In this document: positions 43,419-53,077 of the stretch, piece by piece | Numbering within the stretch: the stretch's first letter is position 1 | Layout: each line of letters starts with the position of its first letter | Assembly: GCA_964590135.1 (NCBI GenBank) | Contig: CAZPVX010000002.1 | Location: 62,001-126,000 of the forward strand | Direction of reading: 5' to 3' | DNA length: 64,000 bases | DNA from: JBDHWI01 sp964590135 | Lineage (GTDB): Bacteria; Chloroflexota; Anaerolineae; J036; Brachytrichaceae | Translations under genes and position numbers: made by a program | The notes under the pieces: generated by a model | What the model saw: only the letters and a program-made list of their open reading frames with translations | Databases searched by the model: none | Told to the model about the DNA's origin: nothing

Positions 43419-46400
43419 CTACGAAACCATGCCAAGCTTGATGGCCTCGAAGGCGCGCAGCCGGCGCAGGAAGAGCAGCGTGGCCGCCAGTGCGATGAAC
43501 AGCGCGAGGCCGATCGCCGCATACACCCATGCCAACTCGTTCCACGCGATATGCACCTCGAAGGCCGGCACCGCGCCCACGATTTGCCCATCAGTTTGGA
43601 AGAACGGGATGAACAGCCGGCTGGCCAGCACCCCGGCGGCGCTGCCCGTCACCGCGCCGACCACCACGAGCGAAACCAGCGCGATGATGAGATAGAGCGC
43701 CATCTGCCCTGCCGAAAGGCCGAGCGTGCGCAACACGCCGAGTTCGACTGCGCGCCGGCGAAACGACAGCAGCGCATACAGCACGAAGCCGACCGTCGTC
43801 AGCACGATGGCCGCGAAGAAGCCGGCCGTCAGCACGCCGAACAAGCCTTGCCGCTCCGGCGTCTGCTGCGCTTCGAGGATGATGGCGCGCGCGTCATCCA
43901 CTTCAGTGACGAGGAAGCCAAGCCGGCGCGCCGCATCGCCAATGGCCGAGCCGCTGTAGTCAGGTCGCGTGGAAAGCAGCACGTCATACGGCACCGCCTT
44001 GCCCATCTTCTCGAAGGTGTAGACGATGTCGGCGATGAACACATTCTTCTCCTCGTTGGGCTGCAAGGTTGGGAAGTAGTTGTAGGTGCCGGCGACGGTG
44101 TAGGTTACTGGCACGCGTCCTTCTGTCGTCAGGATCTCAAGGATCAGCGGATCGCCAATTTTCAGGCGATGGTCGTTGAGAAACGCCGGCTGCACGAGGA
44201 TGCCATTGGCTGGGTCGGTCAGTGCATTCATCAGCGCGCCAAATGGCTGGCTGGCGTAGTCGTCGCGGAACGCCGGCGTCATCACGTCATGAAATTCTCG
44301 CGCATCGATGGCAATCAGTTGATTATCCTGCGTCGGCTGCGCCACGCGCGGCTCCACCCGCAGAGTGGTCATGCGGCCATACGCATTCACACCCTCAATC
44401 TCCGCATGATCTTCCACCGGCATGAACGACCAGTATTCCGGCTTTTTCTCCTGCGGCACCACCGGCTGCGGATTCGCGCCGAACATCGCATTGTTGAACT
44501 TCGGCTGGTTCGACTCGCCGGCTTCCACCAGGCGCAGGTCCGCCCCAACGTTGAAGTAGGTCGTATCGATCAGGTGCGTGTCGAGCGTCTTGGCGGTGGA
44601 CGCGCCGAAGGTGGCAATGGCGGTGGCAATGATGAGCAATAGCAGCGGGCCGATGTAGTCGCGCGGTGAGCGCGCCAGCTCGCGCGCTGCCAGCAACAGC
44701 GAAGTAGCCGGCCCCAACGAGCCACCAAAGCGCCCGGTGAAGCGCGAGAGCAGCCGCATGACAAGCGGGAACAAGCGCGCCATCAACAGCGCAATGCTCG
44801 TCATCAACAGCATCGGCAGCAGATAGCGCACGGGATCTCGCAGCGGATCAGCCTGCGAGAGCGTGCGCCCCATCACCTGGATGCTGCCCTGATTGCGCAA
44901 TTGCAGATAGCCGTAGGCCACCGGCACGATGAGCAGCAAATCAAGAAACATGCGCTGCCACAGCGGCTTGCGCAGGTTGCGCCCGCGGTCGGCGTTGGCC
45001 GAGACGACATTGGCGCGCGAGATGCCGAATGCAGGGATGAGCGACGCCAGCACAGCGATCACTGCCGCGCCCACGCCGAAGCGAAAAGACAACACGGCCG
45101 GATCAAGCGTGTCGAGGAAGCCCTGCCACGACATGCGCATGTGGCCGCTGAAATCGAGGAAGGTGCGCGTGCTGCTCATCAGGCCGGCGATGAGATAGCC
45201 AAGCGGCATGCCGATGATCAGCGCAGCCAGTCCAACCAGCACGCCCTGCACTGCATACAGCGCCAGCACATTGGCCGACGATGCGCCGCGGCTCCTGAAC
45301 GTGATGAGTTCCGCCTCTTGCCGGCGCACCACCATGCCCGAGACCAGCACGATGAAATACAGGATGATGACGATCAACGGGAAGGCGAACACGACCATCA
45401 GCAGGGTCAACTCGCCGGCGCTACGCTGGTATTTCACCAGCACCGTGTCGATATTGGTCGACAGCGACATGCCAGGCTGCTGGGCAAACACCTCGTTGCG
45501 CAGCGTGACGATGCGCGAGACAAATGGCTCCACGATCTCCACCCGCATGGCCGTGTCGTCGAGGGCGTAATACCAATAAGCAAACGTGACGGGAAACGGG
45601 ATCAACTCGACGACGCGATTTTTGTAGATCTCTGGTGTGACGAGAAAAGCTTCGTCGATGGCCAGCGGCGTGATGAACCAGAACGGATCGTCGCGGTCTT
45701 TCGGCGTCCACACCCCGGTGACATGCACCAGCGTATCGAAGCGACGCTCCGGCGCATTCTTCGTGTTGGTCAAAGGCTGGCGCATGGTCAGGCTGAGCAC
45801 GTCGCCGGCGCGGATGCCATATTTCTCGCTGAAGCCGCGCCCCACCATCACCTGCACCGGTCCGTCTTTCGTCTCCTGCGGCCAATCGCCTTCATCCAGC
45901 ATGATGTGATCGAAGATGCCAGGCAGGCTGTCCATCGACGCGTAGGTGAGCGGCACATCCTTGTTGTCGCGATCCTTGTAGATGTTCTCGGTGCGCGTGC
46001 CTGCCGCCGGCCACACCCGCCACTCGTCTGTGTGAATGTAGAGGCCAGTCTGCAGGATGGGCAGGATCGTGCGGCCCTCAATGCGCGTGCGCATATAGCG
46101 ATCAAGCACCTCAAACCGCTCGTAGGTAAGCGCGCCATAGGCCGAGCCGAGATAGGTGAAACGCATATCGAGCGGCTCGCCGCGACGCTCCAGCGCATTC
46201 CCTTCGGCGTTGAGATCGCCGCCGGTGGAGCGCAGCAGCAACTGGCGCAGCACGCGCGACTGCGCCGCGTTCACAAACGATGGGATGGCGGATGCAAAGG
46301 CGACAGCGATGGTGATGCCGAGCAGGATGCACGCGACCAGGCCGGCTTGCGAGCGCAAGCGCTGAAACGCCAATGAGATGAAACCGATAAAGCGTCGCAT
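43419..46400 (-). CDS. Large FtsX-type ABC exporter permease
   Basis: 993 residues from ATG 46400, which follows the stop of the HlyD-like gene by one base. A first helix at VACILLGITIAVAFASAIPS is followed by a long extracytoplasmic region. A first FtsX block has LLMVVFAFPLIVIILYFIVL and LVGLAALIIGMPLGYLIAGL, then internal helices and a second extracytoplasmic region. A second FtsX block sits at the C-terminus (VLTAGFFAAIVLTTVGFVLY, then ALVSLVVVGAVTGSAAGVLA). With the HlyD-like lipoprotein upstream it forms a MacAB-like export system. The ATPase gene is not adjacent. Confidence 0.87.
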   Translation of the reverse strand: MRRFIGFISLAFQRLRSQAGLVACILLGITIAVAFASAIPSFVNAAQSRVLRQLLLRSTGGDLNAEGNALERRGEPLDMRFTYLGSAYGALTYERFEVLDRYMRTRIEGRTILPILQTGLYIHTDEWRVWPAAGTRTENIYKDRDNKDVPLTYASMDSLPGIFDHIMLDEGDWPQETKDGPVQVMVGRGFSEKYGIRAGDVLSLTMRQPLTNTKNAPERRFDTLVHVTGVWTPKDRDDPFWFITPLAIDEAFLVTPEIYKNRVVELIPFPVTFAYWYYALDDTAMRVEIVEPFVSRIVTLRNEVFAQQPGMSLSTNIDTVLVKYQRSAGELTLLMVVFAFPLIVIILYFIVLVSGMVVRRQEAELITFRSRGASSANVLALYAVQGVLVGLAALIIGMPLGYLIAGLMSSTRTFLDFSGHMRMSWQGFLDTLDPAVLSFRFGVGAAVIAVLASLIPAFGISRANVVSANADRGRNLRKPLWQRMFLDLLLIVPVAYGYLQLRNQGSIQVMGRTLSQADPLRDPVRYLLPMLLMTSIALLMARLFPLVMRLLSRFTGRFGGSLGPATSLLLAARELARSPRDYIGPLLLLIIATAIATFGASTAKTLDTHLIDTTYFNVGADLRLVEAGESNQPKFNNAMFGANPQPVVPQEKKPEYWSFMPVEDHAEIEGVNAYGRMTTLRVEPRVAQPTQDNQLIAIDAREFHDVMTPAFRDDYASQPFGALMNALTDPANGILVQPAFLNDHRLKIGDPLILEILTTEGRVPVTYTVAGTYNYFPTLQPNEEKNVFIADIVYTFEKMGKAVPYDVLLSTRPDYSGSAIGDAARRLGFLVTEVDDARAIILEAQQTPERQGLFGVLTAGFFAAIVLTTVGFVLYALLSFRRRAVELGVLRTLGLSAGQMALYLIIALVSLVVVGAVTGSAAGVLASRLFIPFFQTDGQIVGAVPAFEVHIAWNELAWVYAAIGLALFIALAATLLFLRRLRAFEAIKLGMVS

Positions 46401-46401
46401 G

Positions 46402-47730
46402 TTACGGCGCAACCACCACATCGCCCACGTTTACGCCGCCCTTGATCTCGACGCGGCTGTCGGATTCAAGTCCGACCTCCACATCCATGCGCTGCTGTTT
46501 GCCGTCAGCGCCTTGCAACACGACGAAGCGCCGGCCTTGAAAGTTGCGCACCGCCGCCGGCGGCAGCCACATCACATTGTCGCGCTTGCCCAGCGTGGTA
46601 AAGCAGCGCGCCAGACGCGACACCTCCAACTCAATCTTCTCGTCAAGTTGAATATAAGCCTGCTCGCTCGTCGCGCCGGGCAGAGGCTTGGGAAATTCAC
46701 GCACGAAGCCGGTATGCGCGGCATTCGGATCGTTGTCGAAATAGCACGTCACCTTCTGGGCAATATCGACCGATGCCATCTGCGAGGGCGTCAGCGTGCC
46801 GACCAGATGCAACTCGCCGGGCTTGGCGACGGTGATGACGGGATCGAGCGCGCGCACTGTGGAGCCGGCGCGCACGCTCTGCTGCGCAATGATGCCATCG
46901 ATGGGGGAAACCAGTTCGCCGCGCGAGAGTTTCTTCACCGCACCTTCATAGGCGATACGGGCGCGCTCGACGTTGCTCAGCAACGACGGGTCCATATTGC
47001 CCTGCACATTCTGCAAATTCAGTTGCGCGCGCTGAAGGTCTTTTTGCAGCATCTGCACTTCAAGCTGCCTGACCTTCTGATCGGAGACAGCGCGATCGTA
47101 AACCGCCTGCAATCGTTCGCGCTCGATCTGGGCGTCCTCGAGTTCACGCGCAGCGTTGTCGGCGCCGGCCTGATTGAATTCGTCGCGCGCCTTTTTGATC
47201 GATGCAGTGATGTCGGCAATGCGCCTGGCATTGCGGTCGAGGTCGTTTTGCGCCAGGCGGATGGCGGTGCCGTCAGCCTGCTGCTGCGCCACCTGCACAC
47301 GCAATTGCGCTTGCTCAACATCGATCTTCGCCAGCGTGAGCGTGCGCGTGAAGCCCTGCACTGTATTGGACAGCACCGATTCAGCGGTGCGCAGTTCCAC
47401 CAGCCGCTGCTCCACCTCGTTGCGCAAATCCGTCACATCGAGTTCAGCCAGCACATCGCCGGCCTTCACCGTATCACCTTCCTTGAAGGCAACATTCAGC
47501 ACACGGCCATCATTTTCAAAATACAACGCGGCTGAGTTGCGTGGTTGCACCCGCGCAGAAAACTGGATCGTCTTTTCGACCGGTCCCATCTCCACACGGA
47601 ATGTGGCCGGAATCGGCGTTGGAGCGCGAGAAACGGGGGTGGGCGTTGGGGAAACCTGCGGCGAGCCGCAAGCGGAGAGCAGCGCGGCCAGCGCGCCGGC
47701 AGCCGCACTCATTTTACGAATTGACATCAT
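46402..47730 (-). CDS. HlyD/MacA-like periplasmic adaptor lipoprotein
   Basis: 442 residues. Lipoprotein signal MSIRKMSAAAGALAALLSAC with lipobox LSAC, then a Pro/Thr linker. The adaptor has a biotinyl-lipoyl half (VAFKEGDTVKAGDVLAELDV), a long coiled-coil hairpin (about residues 90-230) and the second lipoyl half with LVSPIDGIIAQQSVRAGSTV, ending in a beta-barrel. A one-base gap to the permease shows they are one operon. The lipid anchor would hold it outside the membrane next to the permease. Confidence 0.88.
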   Translation of the reverse strand: MMSIRKMSAAAGALAALLSACGSPQVSPTPTPVSRAPTPIPATFRVEMGPVEKTIQFSARVQPRNSAALYFENDGRVLNVAFKEGDTVKAGDVLAELDVTDLRNEVEQRLVELRTAESVLSNTVQGFTRTLTLAKIDVEQAQLRVQVAQQQADGTAIRLAQNDLDRNARRIADITASIKKARDEFNQAGADNAARELEDAQIERERLQAVYDRAVSDQKVRQLEVQMLQKDLQRAQLNLQNVQGNMDPSLLSNVERARIAYEGAVKKLSRGELVSPIDGIIAQQSVRAGSTVRALDPVITVAKPGELHLVGTLTPSQMASVDIAQKVTCYFDNDPNAAHTGFVREFPKPLPGATSEQAYIQLDEKIELEVSRLARCFTTLGKRDNVMWLPPAAVRNFQGRRFVVLQGADGKQQRMDVEVGLESDSRVEIKGGVNVGDVVVAP

Positions 47731-47877
47731 GCTCGTTCACTCACGCGCGCCAGCCGCGCAACAACAGGCCAAAAAGCGCGGGGCATCGCAGTGTGGATTG
47801 TATCGGAGATGGCTGAGATGACGACTGCCTTGCGCGATCGCGTTTGACCATGGGCACGCCGGCGCTATAACAGAAGC

Positions 47878-48615
47878 ATGAATGATCAAGAACGCTATCT
47901 CTTCGACCTGCAAGGCTTCATCACTGTGCCAAACGCGCTCAGCGAAGCTGAGTTGCTTGAACTCAACCGCATCTTCGACGGGCACATTGCCCGCGACGCC
48001 GGCACGGACAAGACCACCATGCGCTGGGGCAACCTGTCCAGTTGGGGCGCGCCATTTCGCCGGCTGATCGCAAATCCGCGCATCACGCCCTATCTCGAAG
48101 AGATTCTGGGTCGCAACTTCAGGCTCGATCACGATTACATCGATCTGATCCGCAGCGGCAAGGGGCCGATTGGCACCACGCTGCACGGCGGCGGCACGCC
48201 ATTCGATCCATCGCAGTACTACCACTGGCACAACAACCGCATGCACAACGGATTGACAGTGGTGGCTTACAACCTGCGCGACGTGCATCCAGGCGATGGC
48301 GGCTTCGGCTGCGTGCCAGGCAGTCACAAGAGCAACCTGCCCTTCCCCAACGAATGGCGCGAGTTGGAAAACATGCAACCGTTCATGCGCGCAGTCACCG
48401 GCCCGGCCGGCACTGCCATCATCTTCACCGAGGCGCTGACGCACGGCACACTGCCCTGGCACGGCAAAGGTGAGCGCCGCACACTGTTCATGAAATACAG
48501 CCCACACCCGGTGTCGTGGTCGGCGCGCTACTACGACGCATCGCAATATGACGACTGGAGCGATGCTGAACGCGGCATTCTGGAAGCGCCAAACGCGCGC
48601 TACAAAGGGCGCTGA
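47878..48615 (+). CDS. Phytanoyl-CoA dioxygenase (PhyH) family protein
   Basis: 245 residues. YLFDLQGFITVPNALSEAEL is the usual N-terminus of PhyH oxygenases, and GDGGFGCVPGSHKSNLPFP with the distal THGTLPWHGKGERRTLFMKY matches the jelly-roll core. The expected HxD metal motif is not obvious: the equivalent stretch reads YYHWHNNRMHNG, so iron ligation may differ or activity be lost. Members of this subfamily are common and uncharacterised. It stands alone, divergent from the HlyD gene. Confidence 0.8.
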   Translation: MNDQERYLFDLQGFITVPNALSEAELLELNRIFDGHIARDAGTDKTTMRWGNLSSWGAPFRRLIANPRITPYLEEILGRNFRLDHDYIDLIRSGKGPIGTTLHGGGTPFDPSQYYHWHNNRMHNGLTVVAYNLRDVHPGDGGFGCVPGSHKSNLPFPNEWRELENMQPFMRAVTGPAGTAIIFTEALTHGTLPWHGKGERRTLFMKYSPHPVSWSARYYDASQYDDWSDAERGILEAPNARYKGR

Positions 48616-48652
48616 TTCAGGCGACAGGTGGTCGCCAATGCGCCGACATGCG

Positions 48653-48928
48653 TCAAAGATCTGCCGCCAGATAGCCGCCGGCGCCGGCCTGCGCAAGCAC
48701 AGCCTGAATTGTTTCAACGAGCGCCCGCGCTGACTGCACGTCCAGTTCCACCGCAACCCGCGCGCCCGGCCCCAAAGCCTCATTGACAAAGTCGATGTTT
48801 AGCGCGTGCTCAGGCGTGGCATGAAAGGGATGGTCGTAGGACACATCAGCCTGGCCGAGCGTGAACCAACCGCCCGCACCCTTGCCGCTGCCCTCGATTT
48901 TGATTTGTTTGACGATCATGGTGCACAT
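48653..48928 (-). CDS. Conserved small protein (DUF6295-like)
   Basis: 91 residues from ATG 48928, with AAGGAGTC nine bases upstream. MIVKQIKIEGSGKGAGGWFT, LGQADVSYDHPFHATPEHAL and NIDFVNEALGPGARVAVELD are the visible blocks. The pattern resembles a small conserved family (DUF6295-like) of unknown function; the name is from memory and should be checked. It lies downstream of the dienelactone hydrolase gene on the same strand. Confidence 0.65.
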   Translation of the reverse strand: MCTMIVKQIKIEGSGKGAGGWFTLGQADVSYDHPFHATPEHALNIDFVNEALGPGARVAVELDVQSARALVETIQAVLAQAGAGGYLAADL

Positions 48929-48999
48929 CAAATGACTCCTTGCATAGATGCATGCGCGAATCGCAACCCTGCCAGAAGGAAGGGAGAAAGAAGGCGCTC

Positions 49000-49758
49000 C
49001 TAGCGCAATGTGCGTCCGAGGAAATCGAACACCTTCGCCCAACCGTCAACAGCTTGCGCCTGGCGATACGCCGGCCGGTCGTGATAGAAGAAACCGTGGC
49101 CGGCATCGGGATACAGATGAAACTCATGCGCCTTGCCCAACCGCTTCAACTCCGCTTCCAGCACCGCCACCTGCGCCGGCGTCGGGTTTTTGTCATCGGC
49201 GCCGAACAAGCCCAGGATGGGACAGATTAGATCTTTGGCATAGTCAATCGGCGCGACGGGTTGGTTGGGCGTAAGCTCGGTCTGTACCATCACCACGCGC
49301 CCGCCCCAGCAATCGACCAGCGCGCTGAATTGCGCGGTGCGACAGGCAGCCAGAAAGGCGTGCCGGCCGCCGGAGCAGGTGCCAAACACACCGATCTTGC
49401 CGTTCACGAAAGGCAGCGCATGCAGCAGCCTGGCCGCGCCTTCCACATCGCCGACAGCCTGCGCATCCGGCACGCCGCCGGCGGCGCGCGCCTTGGCCGC
49501 CACATCTTCGGGCGTGCCATGCCCCAGGCGGCAATACAGGTTCGGCGCGATGGCTGCATAGCCGTGATGGGCAAACTTGCGCGTCGCCTCAAAATACCAT
49601 TCATCCCAACCCGGCATGTGATGAATCAGCACCACGCCGGGGAACGGGCCGGCGCCGAGCGGTCTCGCAAAGTATGCGTTGATCAGATCCCCGCCATGGC
49701 CCGGCAGCACGACGGTCTCGGCCAACATGCCGTGATATTGATTTGTCTCGTAGGTCAT
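49000..49758 (-). CDS. Dienelactone hydrolase family protein
   Basis: 252 residues. Alpha/beta-hydrolase with a Cys nucleophile elbow, FGTCSGGRHAFLAA, as in dienelactone hydrolases; the Asp is in LFGADDKNPTPAQ and the His in YPDAGHGFFYHDRPAY. The N-terminal LPGHGGDLINAYFARP and FPGVVLIHHMPGWDEW fit the family. It could hydrolyse lactones or other small esters. It forms a minus-strand group with the nitroreductase and esterase genes upstream. Confidence 0.87.
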   Translation of the reverse strand: MTYETNQYHGMLAETVVLPGHGGDLINAYFARPLGAGPFPGVVLIHHMPGWDEWYFEATRKFAHHGYAAIAPNLYCRLGHGTPEDVAAKARAAGGVPDAQAVGDVEGAARLLHALPFVNGKIGVFGTCSGGRHAFLAACRTAQFSALVDCWGGRVVMVQTELTPNQPVAPIDYAKDLICPILGLFGADDKNPTPAQVAVLEAELKRLGKAHEFHLYPDAGHGFFYHDRPAYRQAQAVDGWAKVFDFLGRTLR

Positions 49759-49771
49759 GAGCCTCCTTCAG

Positions 49772-50269
49772 CTACGCCAAGCGCCGAATCACATCGGCTA
49801 AAGGCTTGCGCGGCTTTGCGTTTGGCACCGAGGCCGGATAGCCAAAATACAGCAGGCCGGCCATCTCCTCTTCATCGGCATTGATGCCGAGCAACGCATG
49901 CGTCTGTGGCGACATGGCCGTGCGGCCAGTGCTCCATTGCATGCCTACACCGTCGGCCCACGCTGCAAGCTGAATGTTCTGGATGGCGCAACACACAGCC
50001 GCGTAGTCTTCGCGCTGCTGCGCGGCGTCGCTGCTGCGCCGGCATGTCACCGCGACGATGGCCGGCTTGGTCGCCAGCTTCGCATCGATGGCTGCCATCG
50101 CAGCGTGGGTTTGCGGCCCCAGCACGATGAAGCGCCAAGGCTCAGTGAGTTTGTGGTTTTGCGCCCACGTGCCGGCAGTCAGCGCGCGGTCAATCACATC
50201 GGCTGACACTGCGTCGGACTTGAAGTCTTTGATCGTGCGCCGGCTGAGGATGAGGTCGTATAGGTTCAT
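49772..50269 (-). CDS. Nitroreductase family flavoprotein
   Basis: 165 residues. MNLYDLILSRRTIKDFKSD opens the FMN-binding nitroreductase fold, with TWAQNHKLTEPWRFIVLG and the C-terminal LLYFGYPASVPNAKPRKPL. It is short for the family but has all core elements. It reduces nitro compounds, quinones or similar with NAD(P)H. Its ATG overlaps the stop of the upstream esterase gene (ATGA), which indicates translational coupling. Confidence 0.88.
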   Translation of the reverse strand: MNLYDLILSRRTIKDFKSDAVSADVIDRALTAGTWAQNHKLTEPWRFIVLGPQTHAAMAAIDAKLATKPAIVAVTCRRSSDAAQQREDYAAVCCAIQNIQLAAWADGVGMQWSTGRTAMSPQTHALLGINADEEEMAGLLYFGYPASVPNAKPRKPLADVIRRLA

Positions 50270-51117
50270 GTTGGTTGCAAATGTTTCCTGAGAAAAGCCT
50301 GCGTCAGGGCCGGCACTTCCGGATCAGCGAAGTTGCCATGCCCTGCCCCGTTGACAGTGTAGAAATCGACTGGCACGCCGGCGCGTTGCAGCGCCTGCAC
50401 CAGCAGCACGCTCTGGCCGTATGGCACGAGCGGATCATGATCGCCATGCACCACCAGAAACGGTGGCGCATCGCGCGTGACATACGTGATGGGATTGGCG
50501 CGGCGCGCGGCTTCCTTGTTCTGCTGAATCGCGCCGCCAATCAACTCGGACTCCGGCGAATCAGCAGCATCATGGATCATGCCATCGGGCAGCCGCTGCG
50601 CATCCATCTGCAGGAAGTCCGTCGGCCCGAAGTAATCAACCGCGCATTGCACGCAGCTGGAGACAGCGGGGTCAGCGCCGGCCTCGAACGCCTTCGCTCC
50701 ATCTGTGACGCCGAGCAGCGTGGCGAGGTGGCCGCCGGCGGATGGCCCCCACGCGCCAAAGCGTTGCGGATCGAGTCTGTATTGCGCGGCATGCGCGCGC
50801 AGCCAGCGCACGGCAGCCTTGCAATCTTCGATCTGCGCTGGAAAGCGGGCGTGCTGGCTGAGCCGATAGTTGAGCGAAGCCAGGGCATAGCCCTCACGCA
50901 AATAGGCCAGCGGCGGCGGATCGAACGGAATGCCACTTTTGTCGCCCATGCGGAACGCCCCGCCGTGAATCCAGATGATGAGCGGGAATGGGCCGCTGCC
51001 CGCCGGCACAAACAGATCGAGTTTTTGCCTTTCGTGGCCGCCAACCACATAGGCGATGTCGCGCTGCGCGCTCGCGCCGGCCGGCGGCGCGGGCGAATCA
51101 GGTTGTGTCGCAGTCAT
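50266..51117 (-). CDS. Alpha/beta hydrolase, BD-FAE-like esterase
   Basis: 283 residues. LIIWIHGGAFRMGDKSGIPF gives the HGG oxyanion hole, GPSAGGHLATLLG the nucleophile Ser, VHGDHDPLVPYGQS the Asp and GAGHGNFADPE the His. This is the bifunctional feruloyl/acetyl-xylan esterase-like (BD-FAE) group, which fits a plant-polysaccharide-degrading habit. First gene of a three-gene minus-strand group. Confidence 0.87.
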   Translation of the reverse strand: MTATQPDSPAPPAGASAQRDIAYVVGGHERQKLDLFVPAGSGPFPLIIWIHGGAFRMGDKSGIPFDPPPLAYLREGYALASLNYRLSQHARFPAQIEDCKAAVRWLRAHAAQYRLDPQRFGAWGPSAGGHLATLLGVTDGAKAFEAGADPAVSSCVQCAVDYFGPTDFLQMDAQRLPDGMIHDAADSPESELIGGAIQQNKEAARRANPITYVTRDAPPFLVVHGDHDPLVPYGQSVLLVQALQRAGVPVDFYTVNGAGHGNFADPEVPALTQAFLRKHLQPT

Positions 51118-51207
51118 GCCGGCATGTTACATGCCCCGCACAGAATGCAACAGTGACCGGAGTGATGGGTTGGGTCACAGCACAGCCCTGCATTACACTC
51201 CCTGCCC

Positions 51208-52275
51208 ATGAAGATTTATCGCACACATCGTTTTTTCATCCTGCTCATCGCTCTCACCCTCGCGCTGCCGCTGCTCGCATCGCGCGCGCTCGAACCCAGC
51301 CGCGCCATTGTCGCGCAAGACCCGGCGCCGAAGCTCAATCGCCTGATCCTGGCTGATTACATGATGTGGTATCAGCCGGACGTGTTCGATGGGACAAAGA
51401 CGTTCGATGTGCCGGTCGCCGGCCCCTACAACTCTGACGACATGAGCACCATCCAGCGCCAATTGCAACTGGCGCAGGCAGCCTGCCTGAACGGCTTTGC
51501 GGCGCACTGGTTCGGCGCGAAGGAGCCGCGCACCACCAACAACTTCGGCCAGATGCTGGCTGCATCCAACGGCAGCCCCATGCAGCACGCCGTGGTGCTG
51601 CTGGAAAACAGCCTGCGCAAGACCACCGAGCAGGACTTGATCGACTCGGTGAACTTTGTGATGGCGAACTGGGCCAATCACCCAAACTATCTGAAGATCG
51701 ACGGCCGGCCCGTGATCTTTTTTGAAGGCATGACGCGGCCATGGGGCAGCGCCGGCGCAGCGCTGAAGGGCTGGACGCGCATCCGGCAGGCGACTGATCC
51801 CGATCACAAGGCGATCTGGTTTGCCGAAGGGTTGTCGCCAACCTACAACCCGCTCTTCGACGGCCTGTATGTGTATCGCATCGACCACAAGACCGCGCCG
51901 CGCAGTTGGCTGAAGCAGCCGGTGTTTTCCCAGCGCCTGCGCGCAGTGGAGAAGAGCGCCGGCGTCAAGCTCTACTTCGCCGACACCGTCGCCCCGGGGT
52001 TCGACGACACGCGCAGTGTGAAGGTAAAGGCGACCGATGTGCGCACGCCGGCGCCGGCCTTTGCCCGCAACCGCAACGATGGCGCGTATTACCGCGACAC
52101 CTTCAGCGTGACCAGCGAGACCGGCGGCGACCTGCTGCTGGTGAAATCGTTCAACGAGTGGATCGAAGGCACCGCCATCGAGCCAGGCAGCAAATACGGC
52201 GATTTGTATCTAAACTTGACCTGCGAGTTGGGCAACGCTTATCGCTCAACGACGATGGCGAAGGCGCAACCCTGA
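51208..52275 (+). CDS. Secreted GH99/GH71-like glycoside hydrolase
   Basis: 355 residues. N-terminal signal peptide FFILLIALTLALPLLASRA. The mature protein has ILADYMMWYQPDVFDGTKTF, DDMSTIQRQLQLAQAACLNG, GFAAHWFGAKEP and the terminal block LLVKSFNEWIEGTAIEPGSK, a signature of GH99-like and glycan-hydrolase-like proteins. GH99 enzymes cleave alpha-mannosidic links; GH71 cleaves alpha-1,3-glucan. Substrate here is unknown. It leads a plus-strand group with an SDR and an FAH-family gene. Confidence 0.82.
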   Translation: MKIYRTHRFFILLIALTLALPLLASRALEPSRAIVAQDPAPKLNRLILADYMMWYQPDVFDGTKTFDVPVAGPYNSDDMSTIQRQLQLAQAACLNGFAAHWFGAKEPRTTNNFGQMLAASNGSPMQHAVVLLENSLRKTTEQDLIDSVNFVMANWANHPNYLKIDGRPVIFFEGMTRPWGSAGAALKGWTRIRQATDPDHKAIWFAEGLSPTYNPLFDGLYVYRIDHKTAPRSWLKQPVFSQRLRAVEKSAGVKLYFADTVAPGFDDTRSVKVKATDVRTPAPAFARNRNDGAYYRDTFSVTSETGGDLLLVKSFNEWIEGTAIEPGSKYGDLYLNLTCELGNAYRSTTMAKAQP

Positions 52276-52295
52276 TCAGGCAACAGCGATCAACC

Positions 52296-53075
52296 ATGAC
52301 CTTTGAACCCACAAATACGTTGGACTTGTCAGCAAAGACGATCTTCATCACCGGCGGCGCCGGCGCGATTGGCCGCGTGGTGGTGCAGGCGCTCGCGGCG
52401 CACGGCGCGCAGGTGGCGGTGAACGACATCGTCGAGGCGGATGAAGCGCGCGCCGCGCTGCCAGCGAGCGAGCGCGTGGGCTACTTTCACGCTGACCTGA
52501 CGCAGCAGCCGCAGGTGCAGGCCACTTTCGATTTGGTGGAAGCCAGATTGGGTCTGCCAAACGTGGTGTGCTGCCACGCCGGCATGGTGATGGCCGCGCC
52601 AGTGCAATCGTATCCACTCGAAGACTTCGACCGGCTGATGAACCTGAACACGCGCGCGGCGTTCATTGTGGCGCAGGAAGTCGTGAAGCGTTGGCTGCGC
52701 GCCGGCGTGCAGGGGCATCTCATCTTCACCACCAGTTGGGTGGCCGATGTGCCATGGCCGGAGATCACGCCCTACACGATGAGCAAAAGCGCGATGAATG
52801 CGATGATGCGCGGCTTTGCGCGCGAATTGGCGCAACACGGCATCCGCGCCAACGCCATTGCGCCGGGCATCGTCGGCGTCGGCATGTCCAAGCGGCAGTG
52901 GGACACCGACCCGGCTTATCGCGCACGCGCGTCGAAGGCCATCCCGCTCGGCTTCATGCAGCCGCCAGAGAGCGTAGCCAACGCCTTCGTCTTTTTGTGC
53001 AGCGACATGGCTGCCTACATGACCGGCTCCGTCCTGCTTGTCGATGGCGGTTGCAGCCTTTACCCGATGGATTGA
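52296..53075 (+). CDS. SDR-family oxidoreductase
   Basis: 259 residues. IFITGGAGAIGRVVVQALAA (cofactor loop), VNDIVEADEA (acidic residue), then CCHAGMVMAAPVQ where NNAG is replaced by CHAG, TTSWVADVPWPEI for the Ser region, YTMSKSAMNAMMRGFA (Tyr and Lys) and LLVDGGCSLYPMD. ATG 52296 follows a purine-rich stretch. The next gene begins 2 bp after its stop, so they are one unit. Probably a sugar-acid dehydrogenase by context. Confidence 0.87.
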   Translation: MTFEPTNTLDLSAKTIFITGGAGAIGRVVVQALAAHGAQVAVNDIVEADEARAALPASERVGYFHADLTQQPQVQATFDLVEARLGLPNVVCCHAGMVMAAPVQSYPLEDFDRLMNLNTRAAFIVAQEVVKRWLRAGVQGHLIFTTSWVADVPWPEITPYTMSKSAMNAMMRGFARELAQHGIRANAIAPGIVGVGMSKRQWDTDPAYRARASKAIPLGFMQPPESVANAFVFLCSDMAAYMTGSVLLVDGGCSLYPMD

Positions 53076-53077
53076 AC

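Noticed and set aside
44901..46376. 491-codon plus-strand frame antisense to the large permease
   Set aside because: Composition is rich in His, Arg and Gln and lacks domains, while the minus strand shows membrane helices and FtsX blocks.
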